A stretch of DNA of 64,000 nt, from positions 5,332,501 to 5,396,500 of the forward strand of contig NZ_CP081903.1 of assembly GCF_020091405.1 (NCBI RefSeq), written 5' to 3'. The DNA is from Bacteroides cellulosilyticus. Lineage in GTDB: Bacteria; Bacteroidota; Bacteroidia; Bacteroidales; Bacteroidaceae. The translations under genes and the position numbers were made by a program. The notes under the pieces were generated by a model. The model saw nothing but the letters and a program-made list of their open reading frames with translations. It searched no databases and had not been told where the DNA came from. Shown in pieces: positions 54,442 to 62,831 of this stretch (the first letter of the stretch is position 1; every line of letters begins with the position of its first letter).

Positions 54442-54494
54442 TAGTTCATTCCAAAGAAAGAGGCGACCTTTGCACGAAATTTAAAAACAACGCA

Positions 54495-55124
54495 ATGGAA
54501 AACTCTTTTAGAATGTCGCTATTCATGCCCCCTATCTCTCCGATAAAGGACAAAGCAACCGGAAGGATCGTGAAAAATGCCACGCTGACCCCACTACGCA
54601 CAGTGGAACTCAGCGAAGTATACAAGTTGGTCACTTCAAACGCGAAACTTGCCGCACTCACTCTCGATGTACGAAACGCCGTACAGCAGGGTGACGACAG
54701 TGTCTGCCGCCTATTGAAGCAGCAGACACTGCCTTACGTGACCCCGTGCGGAGTCTTCACCCGACGCAGGAGCGACTGTATAGAAGAAACGTCCGGACTC
54801 GTAGTAGTGGACGTAGACCATCTCGAATCCAACGAGGAAGCCAAAAAGCTGCGCCAACTATTATTCGAAGATCCCTATCTACACCCGGTGTTAGTGTTCA
54901 TCAGTCCCACCGGAAAGGGCGTGAAAGCCTTCGTGCCCTGCGCACCCGGACAAAGCGCCACAGATGGAATCCGCTGGGCAATGAGCTATGTACACTGCAT
55001 GTACGACACCGACCACCGGAATTCGGGTAAAGGAGTGGATACCTCAGGAAAAGACCTCGTACGCTCCTGTTTCCTGTGCCATGACCCGGAAGCGTTGATA
55101 AGAACTGAAAATGACAACAAATAA
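54495..55124 (+). CDS. VirE N-terminal domain protein (BT4734/BF3469 type)
   Basis: A 209-residue protein with the VirE-N/prim-pol-like pattern: CGVFTRRRSDCIEETSGLVVVDVDHL with the acidic pair DVDH (about residue 110), HPVLVFISPTGKGVKAFVPC and GVDTSGKDLVRSCFLCHDPEA. These residues resemble primase-polymerase domains found at the start of replication proteins of mobile elements. It begins an operon with the DUF3987 gene. In Bacteroides such genes are found with HU and amidase genes, often near capsule loci; their role is not known. Confidence 0.85.
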   Translation: MENSFRMSLFMPPISPIKDKATGRIVKNATLTPLRTVELSEVYKLVTSNAKLAALTLDVRNAVQQGDDSVCRLLKQQTLPYVTPCGVFTRRRSDCIEETSGLVVVDVDHLESNEEAKKLRQLLFEDPYLHPVLVFISPTGKGVKAFVPCAPGQSATDGIRWAMSYVHCMYDTDHRNSGKGVDTSGKDLVRSCFLCHDPEALIRTENDNK

Positions 55125-55158
55125 ATTACAAATTACGAATTACAAATTACAAAAACCA

Positions 55159-56967
55159 ATGGAACCACTATCTTCATTGCACCTCCTGACCGAAGCCGTC
55201 AGAAATGCGGGAGCAGACATCGCTCCCAGTTATCAAGAGTATATACAACTGGCCTTTGCCATCGCCACCGACTGCGGCGAGGCGGGGCGTCAGGATTTTC
55301 TCGCCCTGTGCAGCCTCTCATCAAAGTATGACCATCAGGCAGCAGAAAAACTATTCAGCAACGCCCTGAAAAACGGACACAACGACGTACACATAGGCAC
55401 CGCCTTCCATCTGGCAGAGCTGTGCGGCGTGAAAATCGAATATGAAAATCCAGGCACCGTTGGTACAGTTGGTACAGAAGTCCGCCCCCCTTCTGGCACA
55501 CACACACGCGCACGCGTGAAAGAGGTGTACTCACAAGAGAAAAATGACTTCTCTTGTGAAGAAGAGACTTCGCCGGGCAGCGCTCCGCTGTCTCCTCTGC
55601 CCACTTTCGACAAGAACATCCGGTGGCCTTATCCTCTGGAACGCATCATGAGTTGCGCCACCTCCGATGCCCAGAGCGACGTCCTGTTGCTGGGAACACT
55701 CAACGTACTGGGAGCCACCATGGGACCGCACGTCCGGTGCGCATACGGAGGAAAGATGATATCGCCCTGCATGCAGACTTTCACTTCGGCCAACTCCGCA
55801 TCCGGAAAAGGAGTCCTGTCGCTGGTACGCCTGCTGGTAGAACCTTTTCACGATGAGATACGCAAGCAGGTGGCAGAAAGAATGGCATGCTACCAACGCG
55901 ACAAGGCAAAGTACGACGCACTGGGAAAAGAACGGGCGAAAGCTGAGGTTCCGACACTGCCGCCCAACAAAATGTTCCTCATCCCAGGAAACAACACGGG
56001 AACGGGCATCCTGCAAAATCTGATGGACTCTGATGGCATCGGACTGATATGCGAAAACGAAGCCGACACCATATCCTCCGCCATCGGCTCGGACTACGGA
56101 CACTGGAGCGATACCCTGCGAAAGGCTTTCGACCATGAACGGGTGGACTACAACCGACGCACCGACAGGGAATACCGGGAAGTAAAAAAAACGTATCTCT
56201 CAGTACTCATATCCGGCACTCCCTCACAAGTGAAGTCACTGATACCTACTGCCGAAAACGGGCTTTTCTCACGACAGATTTTCTACTACATGCCCTCCAT
56301 ACGACAATGGCAAAACCAGTTCGACCGAAACGACCGGAATTTGGAAGAACCCTTCACCAAGATGGGGGTGGAATGGAAAGAAAAGCTGAAAAACATCTAT
56401 ATGGGAGGAATTTTCACCCTACACCTCTCCGACGGCCAGAAAGAGGAATTCAACCGGCTGTTCTCCCAACTCTTCACCCGCTCCGAACTGACAAACGGCA
56501 GCGAAATGTCGGGCAGCGTGGCACGTCTGGCTATCAACATCTGCCGCATCATGGAAGTGGTGGCCATGCTGCGTATGCTTGAAAGTGGAGATATAGCCAC
56601 GTCACCACACCTTTCGCCCGATCCCGGCACTTCTGCCGATAATCTGAAAGACCACATCGTAAGCTTATGGGACCTCGACATCACTGAAGATGATTTCCAC
56701 GCCGTGCTGTCGATGGCCGAATGTCTATATCGCCACGCCACCCATATCCTTTCCTTCCTGCCCGCCACCGAAGTAACCCGTCGGGGCAATGCCGACCGGG
56801 ACGCACTGGTGCAGTGCATGAAAAAGAGATTTACACGGATTGAATTCCTGCAAAAGGCTGAAGAGATGGGCATAAAAAACGCCACCGCTTCAACTTGGCT
56901 GAAACGAATGCTGAAAAACGGGCTGGTGGAGAATATGGATGGAAAAGGAACTTATCAAAAGCCCTGA
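55159..56967 (+). CDS. DUF3987 (VirE-associated, primase/helicase-like) protein
   Basis: A protein of about 600 residues. Residues 1-110 are the primase-C-terminal-like helical domain (YIQLAFAIATDCGEAGRQDF). A low-complexity linker (GTVGTVGTEVRPPSGTHTR) follows, then DUF3987 with Walker A-like SANSASGKGVLS (about residues 215-226 of the long frame), LICENEADT and DHERVDYNRRTDREY. An upstream ATG (55111) would overlap the VirE-N gene, but its first 16 codons come from an ATTAC-rich repeat tract, so I prefer 55159. The linker DNA is one arm of a long inverted repeat whose other arm is at 57034-57081. Confidence 0.82.
   Translation: MEPLSSLHLLTEAVRNAGADIAPSYQEYIQLAFAIATDCGEAGRQDFLALCSLSSKYDHQAAEKLFSNALKNGHNDVHIGTAFHLAELCGVKIEYENPGTVGTVGTEVRPPSGTHTRARVKEVYSQEKNDFSCEEETSPGSAPLSPLPTFDKNIRWPYPLERIMSCATSDAQSDVLLLGTLNVLGATMGPHVRCAYGGKMISPCMQTFTSANSASGKGVLSLVRLLVEPFHDEIRKQVAERMACYQRDKAKYDALGKERAKAEVPTLPPNKMFLIPGNNTGTGILQNLMDSDGIGLICENEADTISSAIGSDYGHWSDTLRKAFDHERVDYNRRTDREYREVKKTYLSVLISGTPSQVKSLIPTAENGLFSRQIFYYMPSIRQWQNQFDRNDRNLEEPFTKMGVEWKEKLKNIYMGGIFTLHLSDGQKEEFNRLFSQLFTRSELTNGSEMSGSVARLAINICRIMEVVAMLRMLESGDIATSPHLSPDPGTSADNLKDHIVSLWDLDITEDDFHAVLSMAECLYRHATHILSFLPATEVTRRGNADRDALVQCMKKRFTRIEFLQKAEEMGIKNATASTWLKRMLKNGLVENMDGKGTYQKP
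55460..55507 (+). repeat. Left arm of a two-block inverted repeat, inside the DUF3987 gene
   Basis: Block 1 (55460-55481, 22 bp) and block 2 (55491-55507, 17 bp) are separated by 9 bases. Both occur as exact reverse complements at 57060-57081 and 57034-57050, again separated by 9 bases. An 8-bp block GCGCACGC follows on the outer side in both arms. Confidence 0.9.
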
Positions 56968-56992
56968 TATAACTTATCAAAAACCTTGATAT
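56949..56992 (+). repeat. 22-bp tandem duplication at the DUF3987 stop
   Basis: AACTTATCAAAAGCCCTGATAT is followed directly by AACTTATCAAAAACCTTGATAT, with two differences. The first copy encodes the last codons and stop. Confidence 0.8.
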
Positions 56993-57033
56993 AACAACGT
57001 GCGCTATAATATAAAACGCATGCGTGCGCACGT

Positions 57034-57081
57034 GTGTGTGTGTGCCAGAAGACCGATGAACTTCTGTACCAACTGTACCAA
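57034..57081 (-). repeat. Right arm of the two-block inverted repeat
   Basis: Reverse complement of the two blocks in the DUF3987 gene, placed about 70 bases after its stop. Its GT-rich part (57031-57044) is a short dinucleotide run. Confidence 0.9.
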
Positions 57082-57179
57082 TCCCCCGTTCTCCTTTGCG
57101 CTGCCCAACCTCACCTTTACACCGCTCAAGTCAACCTCTACTACACTCAAGCTCACCTTTACGATGTCCAAGCGTAGCC

Positions 57180-57398
57180 TCAGGGTTCCCCCAGTGCGCC
57201 TACTATCAGGCTCACCTGGGCGGGCGTGTAAGAGCGTGAACGGGGAGAAAGCCCCAGGGCGGACAGACCGTCACGCAAACCGGGATAAAGATCAATCCAA
57301 TGTTTCAACTTACGGTAAGCAGCCTCCGGACAGAGATCGGGACAATAGAGTTGGGCTAATTCTGTACGCCCATAGGTACGGATTTCAAAAGAGTTCAT
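57180..57398 (-). CDS. DUF4248 family protein
   Basis: A 72-residue protein starting MNSFEIRTYGRTELAQLY and ending SYTPAQVSLIVGALGEP, the typical size and ends of DUF4248. Inside are LCPEAAYRKLKHWIDLYP and ALGLSPRSR. I chose the ATG at 57398, which matches the family's usual start, over that at 57428. DUF4248 genes are nearly always found opposite or next to VirE-N/DUF3987 and HU genes in Bacteroides, as here. It may be a small DNA-binding regulator; no function is established. Confidence 0.85.
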   Translation of the reverse strand: MNSFEIRTYGRTELAQLYCPDLCPEAAYRKLKHWIDLYPGLRDGLSALGLSPRSRSYTPAQVSLIVGALGEP

Positions 57399-57540
57399 AT
57401 CTGATATTCCTGTGTTATATTTCATCAAAGATAGACATAAATCATGACATTATCAAAGATATATATGTAAATAACAGACTAAAACAGACCTAAATCGACT
57501 CTAAGAGTCCGAAAGTGACAAACGCCTATACCCTCAGTAT

Positions 57541-57548
57541 TACCTTTG
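57541..57548 (+). promoter_or_regulatory. -7 promoter box for the HU gene
   Basis: TACCTTTG followed by CAC, 70 bases before the ATG at 57619. Confidence 0.55.
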
Positions 57549-57618
57549 CACAGTTGAGTTCAACATCGTGAATCTTTTAAATTATAATTGTTTAATCATT
57601 TAAATTATCTATCAAACT

Positions 57619-58098
57619 ATGATTCGTTACAAAAAGTATCAAGTGACGGGCGAAAACAGCCCGCTGAAAGGTCTCTGGTATGCGCGTCCCGTAATTGAAG
57701 AGACTTTCGACATTGAGAGACTTGCCAAACACATGTCCAACCACAATACTCCCTACTCGAGTGGTGTCATCAAGGGAGTGTTGACAGACATGGTTTCCTG
57801 CACCAAGGAACTGATTCTGGATGGCAAGAATGTAAAAATGGATGATCTGGCAATTTTCTCCGTAGGGATTGTCAGCCAAAAAGGCGCAAAATCTGCCGCC
57901 GACTTCTCATTGGCTAATAACGTAAAGGGGTTGAAACTCCGCGCCCGTGCCACGGGTGAGCTGAGCAATGCTCAGATTAATCTGGAAGGGCAAATGAAGG
58001 AGGCTTCCATGTACACCGTGGAAGGCAGCTCATCCGGCAACACTCCCGGCGGTGGTTCCGGAGGAGGCGGTGGGCTCGATGAAAATCCATTGGGATAA
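57619..58098 (+). CDS. HU-family DNA-binding protein with Gly-rich tail
   Basis: A 159-residue HU-like protein of the Bacteroides type (MIRYKKYQVTGENSPLKGLWYARP; GVIKGVLTDMVSCTKELILDGKNVKMDDLAIFSVGI). The HU fold covers about residues 1-125, with the DNA-binding arm region near GAKSAADFS. A flexible tail of SSSGNTPGGGSGGGGG ends in DENPLG. It is distinct from housekeeping HU (about 90 residues). It belongs to the VirE/DUF4248/small peptide/amidase module, with the peptide gene 44 bp downstream. Confidence 0.88.
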   Translation: MIRYKKYQVTGENSPLKGLWYARPVIEETFDIERLAKHMSNHNTPYSSGVIKGVLTDMVSCTKELILDGKNVKMDDLAIFSVGIVSQKGAKSAADFSLANNVKGLKLRARATGELSNAQINLEGQMKEASMYTVEGSSSGNTPGGGSGGGGGLDENPLG

Positions 58099-58142
58099 CC
58101 CCCGCATTCGCATAAATCATAAACTATAAATCTTTATCTCTC

Positions 58143-58250
58143 ATGAACGAAGAAAGAAGGTCAAAAAACGTATGGGGCATTGTCCTCAAAGTAATCATCA
58201 CCGTAGCCACCGCCATTGCGGGAGCTTTAGGGTTAGGCGCCTGCCAGTAG
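58143..58250 (+). CDS. Small membrane peptide of the 'smalltalk' type
   Basis: A 35-residue peptide: a charged start MNEERRSKNVWG, one hydrophobic helix (IVLKVIITVATAIAGALG) and a short LGACQ end. Peptides of this size and pattern are annotated as smalltalk protein in Bacteroides and lie between HU and amidase genes, as here. The amidase ATG follows after 2 bases. The hydrophobic helix suggests a membrane role, perhaps holin-like; this is speculation. Confidence 0.8.
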   Translation: MNEERRSKNVWGIVLKVIITVATAIAGALGLGACQ

Positions 58251-58252
58251 AC

Positions 58253-58666
58253 ATGCGCACGATTACCCTACTCATTATTCATTGCTCGGCCACGCCTCAG
58301 GGCGTGGACCTGAGCTTCGAGGATTGCCGCCGCGACCACATTCGCCACCGCAGCTTCAGTGACATCGGCTACCATTTCTACGTGACTCGTGACGGTGAGA
58401 TTCACCGTGGCCGCCCACCGGAAAAAGTTGGTGCGCATTGCCTCAATCATAATCGGCACTCCATCGGTATCTGTTATGAAGGAGGTTTGGATGCCGACAG
58501 TCAGCCATCCGACACTCGCACCTTAGAGCAAAAAGCTTCGCTGCTTGCACTGCTGCGCGAACTGAAGCGCATCTTTCCACACGCTCTGATTGTGGGTCAT
58601 CATGATCTGAATCCCATGAAACCTTGTCCTTGCTTCAATGCGGAAAGGGAATATAGGGGGCTGTAA
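58253..58666 (+). CDS. N-acetylmuramoyl-L-alanine amidase (amidase_2, T7 lysozyme-like)
   Basis: A 137-residue zinc amidase. Motifs: LLIIHCSATPQG (zinc His at about residue 10), SDIGYHFYVTRDGEIHRGRP, GAHCLNHNRHSIGICYEGG and VGHHDLNPMKPCPCFNA (second zinc His and catalytic Cys region). It cleaves the bond between MurNAc and L-Ala in peptidoglycan, as phage endolysins do. There is no signal peptide, so export would need a holin-like helper; the peptide encoded just upstream is a candidate. I chose the ATG at 58253 over the frame opening at 58172, which overlaps the peptide gene. Confidence 0.9.
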   Translation: MRTITLLIIHCSATPQGVDLSFEDCRRDHIRHRSFSDIGYHFYVTRDGEIHRGRPPEKVGAHCLNHNRHSIGICYEGGLDADSQPSDTRTLEQKASLLALLRELKRIFPHALIVGHHDLNPMKPCPCFNAEREYRGL

Positions 58667-58721
58667 AGTCCCCTATATGCTTATTTCAGAGAAATGAGTT
58701 CTACAGAAAACAACCCATTTC

Positions 58722-58753
58722 TTTGGCTTTGAACTTGATAGTTGTTACCTTTG
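58722..58753 (+). promoter_or_regulatory. Promoter of the DUF262 operon
   Basis: TTTG (58722-58725), a 20-base spacer and TACCTTTG (58746-58753). The TTG at 58742 lies inside it, so translation starts at the ATG at 58778. Confidence 0.65.
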
Positions 58754-58777
58754 TTCACAAGAATCCATAGTGATAAA

Positions 58778-59893
58778 ATGAAAGAGCAAGAAGAACTGTT
58801 AGAAAGTGAGTCCGGGTTGGACATGGAAGAAAACAACTCGTCGACTATTTATCCCAACGCGGAAGTACGGGTGGAAAAAGCACAATTTAGCATTTTGCAC
58901 CTGCGACGCCTATGTGTGGAACGAAAAGAAATCATCATTTCCCCCGATTTTCAAAGAAATGACGTCTGGAAAGGAAGACAAACATCCGAATTAATAGAAT
59001 CGATATTAATGGGAATACCCATTCCCATTATGTACCTATTTGAAACCAGAGAAGGAAAGAAACAAGTGGTAGACGGGCGGCAACGCATTGACACAATATT
59101 AAGGTTCTTGGACAATGGATTCAGACTGAAAGATTTAAAAATATTGCATAGCCTAAACGGCTCCCTTTTCAAAGAACTGGATCCCAAACTACAAGGCATA
59201 TTTGAAGACTACCAGTTATTTTTTTATATCATACAGCCCCCAACCCCGGAACGCGTAAAATATGATATCTTTGATAGAGTGAACCGAGGTGGGACACGAT
59301 TGAACAATCAAGAAATGCGCAACGCCCTATACAGGGGTAACGCCACATTCCTCATTGATGATATCTGCATATCAGACGAATTCAAAAAAGCAACGGGAGA
59401 AGGCGTAAGTTCCATCCGAATGCGGGACAGATATATTGTGCTGCGGGCTATAGCTTTTTATTTACTCATGACCAACCAATTACAAACAGCAGATTTAGGT
59501 AAACCAATCGAGTATAGAAGTGATATTGATGATTTTCTCGCCAAAGTGATGATATTTATGAATCAACGCATGTCGCAGGAAGAAATAGAGAAACTAAAAG
59601 AGAAATTCCTGACTGCATTAAAGAAAATCTATTCATTACTGGGTGAGGACGCATTCCGGTTTGCCGGCATAAACAAACGCCGACCGATAAATATGCCGCT
59701 GTTTGAATGCCTTACCTATCTATTTTTGCTTGAATGGGATTGGAATGATGATAAGGAAATCTATTGGAGCATAGAAGATCTGAAAGATTCACTGGATAAA
59801 AGCGGCTCTTTTCAGGGAAATGTGGATTCCATTGCCAGTTTAGGGTATAGATACTCACGTATAAATCAATTCTTTAAAGGTCTACAACAATGA
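58778..59893 (+). CDS. DUF262 (GmrSD-N/ParB-like) protein of a three-gene operon
   Basis: A 371-residue protein. Residues 45-230 form a DUF262 domain: PDFQRNDVWKGRQTSELIES, then the ParB-like core VVDGRQRIDTI (about residues 106-116) and FDRVNRGGTRLNNQEMRNAL. In GmrSD and related systems this domain hydrolyses NTP and directs a nuclease against modified phage DNA. The C-terminal DUF1524 HNH nuclease of full GmrSD is absent here; the rest is helical. It overlaps the ATPase gene by 4 bp (ATGA), so effector activity may come from the partners. Confidence 0.88.
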   Translation: MKEQEELLESESGLDMEENNSSTIYPNAEVRVEKAQFSILHLRRLCVERKEIIISPDFQRNDVWKGRQTSELIESILMGIPIPIMYLFETREGKKQVVDGRQRIDTILRFLDNGFRLKDLKILHSLNGSLFKELDPKLQGIFEDYQLFFYIIQPPTPERVKYDIFDRVNRGGTRLNNQEMRNALYRGNATFLIDDICISDEFKKATGEGVSSIRMRDRYIVLRAIAFYLLMTNQLQTADLGKPIEYRSDIDDFLAKVMIFMNQRMSQEEIEKLKEKFLTALKKIYSLLGEDAFRFAGINKRRPINMPLFECLTYLFLLEWDWNDDKEIYWSIEDLKDSLDKSGSFQGNVDSIASLGYRYSRINQFFKGLQQ

Positions 59894-60903
59894 TACAGAA
59901 AGTAATAATTAGTGGGTTAAAAAATATCAAGCGTGAAGAAATGACGTTGAAACCATTAACGTTATTGACCGGTTTAAACTCAACAGGGAAATCAAGTGTG
60001 TTGCAAGCTATCTTATTAGTTAACAAGGCTACCACGAAGAATGGCCAAATCTATTTGAACCATGTACTTTCTTCTTTCTCCACCCTTAGAAACATATATG
60101 AAAATGCAAAAGAAGTTTTCATCAGTTTGGAAATAAACGAAAACTGCATAGATTATAAATTATCAGAAGAAATAGAAGAAGTAGAAGAGAAAGGTGAGGG
60201 ATATACCGGATTGGAAATAGAAAAAAATCTCTATTATCTGTCAGCTAATCGTGTTGGTGCAGAGAACTTAGCCCAAATCTCTTCTGCAATTTTCTGCGGT
60301 ATTAACGGAGACTATTTATTAGGCACTTTTGAAAAGGAAAAGTCGAAACCTTTGCCTGAACCTTTGATAAAAGATGAAAGCTCCTTTACGTTAGCAGCCC
60401 AACTCAACTACTGGCAAAGTTATATATTAGGTTTGAAACTTGAGTTGAAAACAGAAAAGCGTAACGATCAGATAGTTGAAGTAAAATATAATAGCGACAA
60501 TATTCCGGGAATTCTTCCCACGCAATTAGGAGCCGGTGTAAGTTATCTGACTAAAGTGCTTATTCTTTGTTTAAGAGCTGCCCCAGGAGATGTAGTAATG
60601 ATTGAGAACCCAGAAATACATCTTCATCCTGCCGCCCAATCACGTTTAGGAGAATTTTTCGCTTTTATAGCTAATGCCGATATTCAGCTGATTATAGAAA
60701 CTCATTGTGATCATTTAATAAATAAATTGCAGTATCTGGTGTTCAAGAAGAAATTTGAATCTGACAAGGCAATTATATATTATAAAAAAGGAATTGTAGA
60801 CCCGTTTGAGAAAATTCAGTTGAACAAATATGGACGTTTTGAACCAGAATTTCCTGATGGTTTCTTTGATGCCACATTAGCCGAACTTATAGAGATGGAA
60901 TAA
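59890..60903 (+). CDS. AAA ATPase of the DUF3696 type
   Basis: A 337-residue ABC-like ATPase: Walker A GLNSTGKSSVLQ (about residues 28-39), ABC-signature-like GAGVSYLTKVLILCL, Walker B VVMIENPEIHLHP (about 237-249) and switch His in IIETHCDHLINKLQ. The C-terminus with IVDPFEKIQLNKYGRFEPEFPDGFFD matches DUF3696, a cap common in defence-associated OLD-like ATPases. It has no Toprim or nuclease domain. Two-way coupling (4-bp overlap upstream, 1 bp gap downstream) places it in the centre of the three-gene unit. Confidence 0.88.
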   Translation: MIQKVIISGLKNIKREEMTLKPLTLLTGLNSTGKSSVLQAILLVNKATTKNGQIYLNHVLSSFSTLRNIYENAKEVFISLEINENCIDYKLSEEIEEVEEKGEGYTGLEIEKNLYYLSANRVGAENLAQISSAIFCGINGDYLLGTFEKEKSKPLPEPLIKDESSFTLAAQLNYWQSYILGLKLELKTEKRNDQIVEVKYNSDNIPGILPTQLGAGVSYLTKVLILCLRAAPGDVVMIENPEIHLHPAAQSRLGEFFAFIANADIQLIIETHCDHLINKLQYLVFKKKFESDKAIIYYKKGIVDPFEKIQLNKYGRFEPEFPDGFFDATLAELIEME

Positions 60904-60904
60904 A

Positions 60905-61609
60905 ATGGGAAACTACAGTTTTGTATTGAGTGATGAATTGCAAAAAGAATATTGCAATTTCAAAGAAGGAAAAGTGTGTGACAGAAATCTAATTGAGAAT
61001 CTTCTGCATTACTACAAACCTTCCATACTGACAAATACCAGTCAGTTAAAAAGAATTGGTAAGGATACCAGCAAACAATTGGAAACGACATTAAGGAAAA
61101 GTGGTTTTACAACACAGTCACTCGAAGATTTAGCTCAAAATACAACCTATAAAATAATATTGTGCACTGACAAAGACCATTATCCTTACGTAAACATCAA
61201 TGGAGATAAAATAGAAAATAACCTAACAGCTTGTTTTTTCAAAAGAGAAAATAGGCAAAAAGCAATAGAACATATTACCGCTTTATGCAGAAAAGCGAAG
61301 AATATTTCTATTTATGATAAATATTCTTTTCTGAATGGAGCAAACATCGAACTACTAAAAAGCATTCTTCCTTTAAAAGAATTGTCCATAACCTACGATT
61401 CACAATATATAAATGTAGTGGCATTACAGGAATATTGTGCAAAATGGACATTTATAGACCGTACATTGCCCGAATATCACGATCGCTATCTGGTAGTAGA
61501 CGATAAAATAGAAATCATATTAACCAGTGGATTTGACTATCTGATTAGAAATGAAAAAGAATTCACTTATATCGTTCGCCCTGTTTCAAGACAACGTTTT
61601 CTGATGTAA
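60905..61609 (+). CDS. Unknown protein with C-terminal phospholipase-D-like half site
   Basis: A 234-residue protein with no secretion signal. The N-terminal half is helical and unrecognised. From about residue 115 it resembles the PLD-like domain seen in MITD1-type and defence proteins: CFFKRENRQKAIEHI, ISIYDKYSF, then HDRYLVVDDKIEIILTSGFD, where H-x-R-x4-D (about residues 192-199) stands for the HKD motif with Arg for Lys. One half site would need a dimer for nuclease or lipase activity. It starts 1 bp after the ATPase stop and ends the operon. Confidence 0.75.
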   Translation: MGNYSFVLSDELQKEYCNFKEGKVCDRNLIENLLHYYKPSILTNTSQLKRIGKDTSKQLETTLRKSGFTTQSLEDLAQNTTYKIILCTDKDHYPYVNINGDKIENNLTACFFKRENRQKAIEHITALCRKAKNISIYDKYSFLNGANIELLKSILPLKELSITYDSQYINVVALQEYCAKWTFIDRTLPEYHDRYLVVDDKIEIILTSGFDYLIRNEKEFTYIVRPVSRQRFLM

Positions 61610-61684
61610 GGAGGAAAGATAGTTAGCTTGGAGATATTTTAAAGAATACCTCCAAGCCCCCAGAAAAACTAAAATAACAATCTG

Positions 61685-62779
61685 TTACCCTCGCATCAGC
61701 AATTCCGGGAATGTAAATCCTTGCATGGTATAGCAGATAAAGAAGATGGTAGCACTAACAATCCACAGAATAAGCAATGTCCATTTCAACCCGGAAACCA
61801 TGGGCTGCCAATTGAATACCGGACGGAAGATTGCGAAAACAAGGCTAACCAGAGGAATACCCACTACGAGGATACCTGCAATATATAGTACGATGGCTGA
61901 CAAAGGAGATGTAGGTAATACAAAATCAATAGCCGGGAACCAAGACATCAACGCTGCACCACCACCAATAGCAACTGCAATAGCGGCAAAGAGCAAAGCC
62001 ACAAATACAATACCGAAAACAAACAGTACCGGACTGCAAATGATAGCCACAATAACCAGACAAATCTTCAGGAACCAGCCGACAATCATTAACAACGTAT
62101 CACCGGTCCTTTGCATAGAAGTACGAGGTTTATCAGACTTCATATAATCGTTTACATTATTTGAAACTCTCTCAAAACCATCAGTTACAGTCTTTCCAAT
62201 GTTCTCTACCGTAACAGCTTCGCCGCGCATATTCAACTTTTCAGTCGCCGTACGAGCTTCGGGAATCACTATCCAGCAAATGATATAGATAGGGATCAAG
62301 AACTTGAAACCAAAGATTGCGCAAAAAACAAGAATCAAACGGAACCAGGTAGAATCCCAGCCTAAATAAACACTAAGTCCCCCTATCACGCCACCCAGCA
62401 TTTTATCGTCCGGATTGCGATACAAACGGCGACGGGTTGAAGTATAAGAAGAATTAGTATCACTATTCCAAGAGCCGGAACCATAACCTTCACCGGAAGC
62501 AGCATTCTCCTCCGTACCAGTTTCCATCTCTTCAGGTTTACCCATCCGATTGATTACTTCTTCTGCATCGGTTATAGTGATCACCTGAGAGCCAGCAGTC
62601 AGCTTCTCTGAAAAAAGTTCAGAGATGCGGAGTTCGATGTCATTTACAATCTCGTCAGCACCGGCTTGTCGTCTAAAGTGCAGTTTCAGATTGCATAGAT
62701 AGTTATCCAAAAGGCGATAGGCGTCTTCATCAATGTGGAAAACAGTTCCGCCCAGATTTACTGTTAATGTCTTTTTCAT
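61685..62779 (-). CDS. PspC-domain envelope stress membrane protein
   Basis: A 364-residue protein. Residues 1-80 are a cytoplasmic region (MKKTLTVNLGGTVFHIDEDAY; EVINRMGKPEEME), about 115-175 a PspC domain (RRRLYRNPDDKMLGGVIGGLSVYLGWD; LIPIYIICWIVIPEA), and the rest has five to six helices ending near WTLLILWIVSATIFFICY. PspC-type proteins respond to membrane stress. The gene follows a PadR repressor gene by 52 bp; this pair is common in Bacteroidetes and the repressor probably controls both. Confidence 0.88.
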   Translation of the reverse strand: MKKTLTVNLGGTVFHIDEDAYRLLDNYLCNLKLHFRRQAGADEIVNDIELRISELFSEKLTAGSQVITITDAEEVINRMGKPEEMETGTEENAASGEGYGSGSWNSDTNSSYTSTRRRLYRNPDDKMLGGVIGGLSVYLGWDSTWFRLILVFCAIFGFKFLIPIYIICWIVIPEARTATEKLNMRGEAVTVENIGKTVTDGFERVSNNVNDYMKSDKPRTSMQRTGDTLLMIVGWFLKICLVIVAIICSPVLFVFGIVFVALLFAAIAVAIGGGAALMSWFPAIDFVLPTSPLSAIVLYIAGILVVGIPLVSLVFAIFRPVFNWQPMVSGLKWTLLILWIVSATIFFICYTMQGFTFPELLMRG

Positions 62780-62831
62780 TGCTATTCGTTTTTTAAATTT
62801 ATACTGATACGAGGTTTTTAATATCCTGAAT

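Noticed and set aside
56831..57031. 66-codon minus-strand frame at the end of the DUF3987 gene as an independent gene.
   Set aside because: It overlaps the coding end of DUF3987 and has no promoter box; it matters only as the possible continuation after an inversion.
58172..58252. Longer start for the amidase gene.
   Set aside because: It would run through the small membrane peptide gene in another frame and add a His/Arg-rich leader not seen in the family.
61621..61660. Hairpin gcttggag...ctccaagc after the PLD-like gene as a terminator.
   Set aside because: The stem has a bulge and there is no T-run on either strand, so I did not list it.
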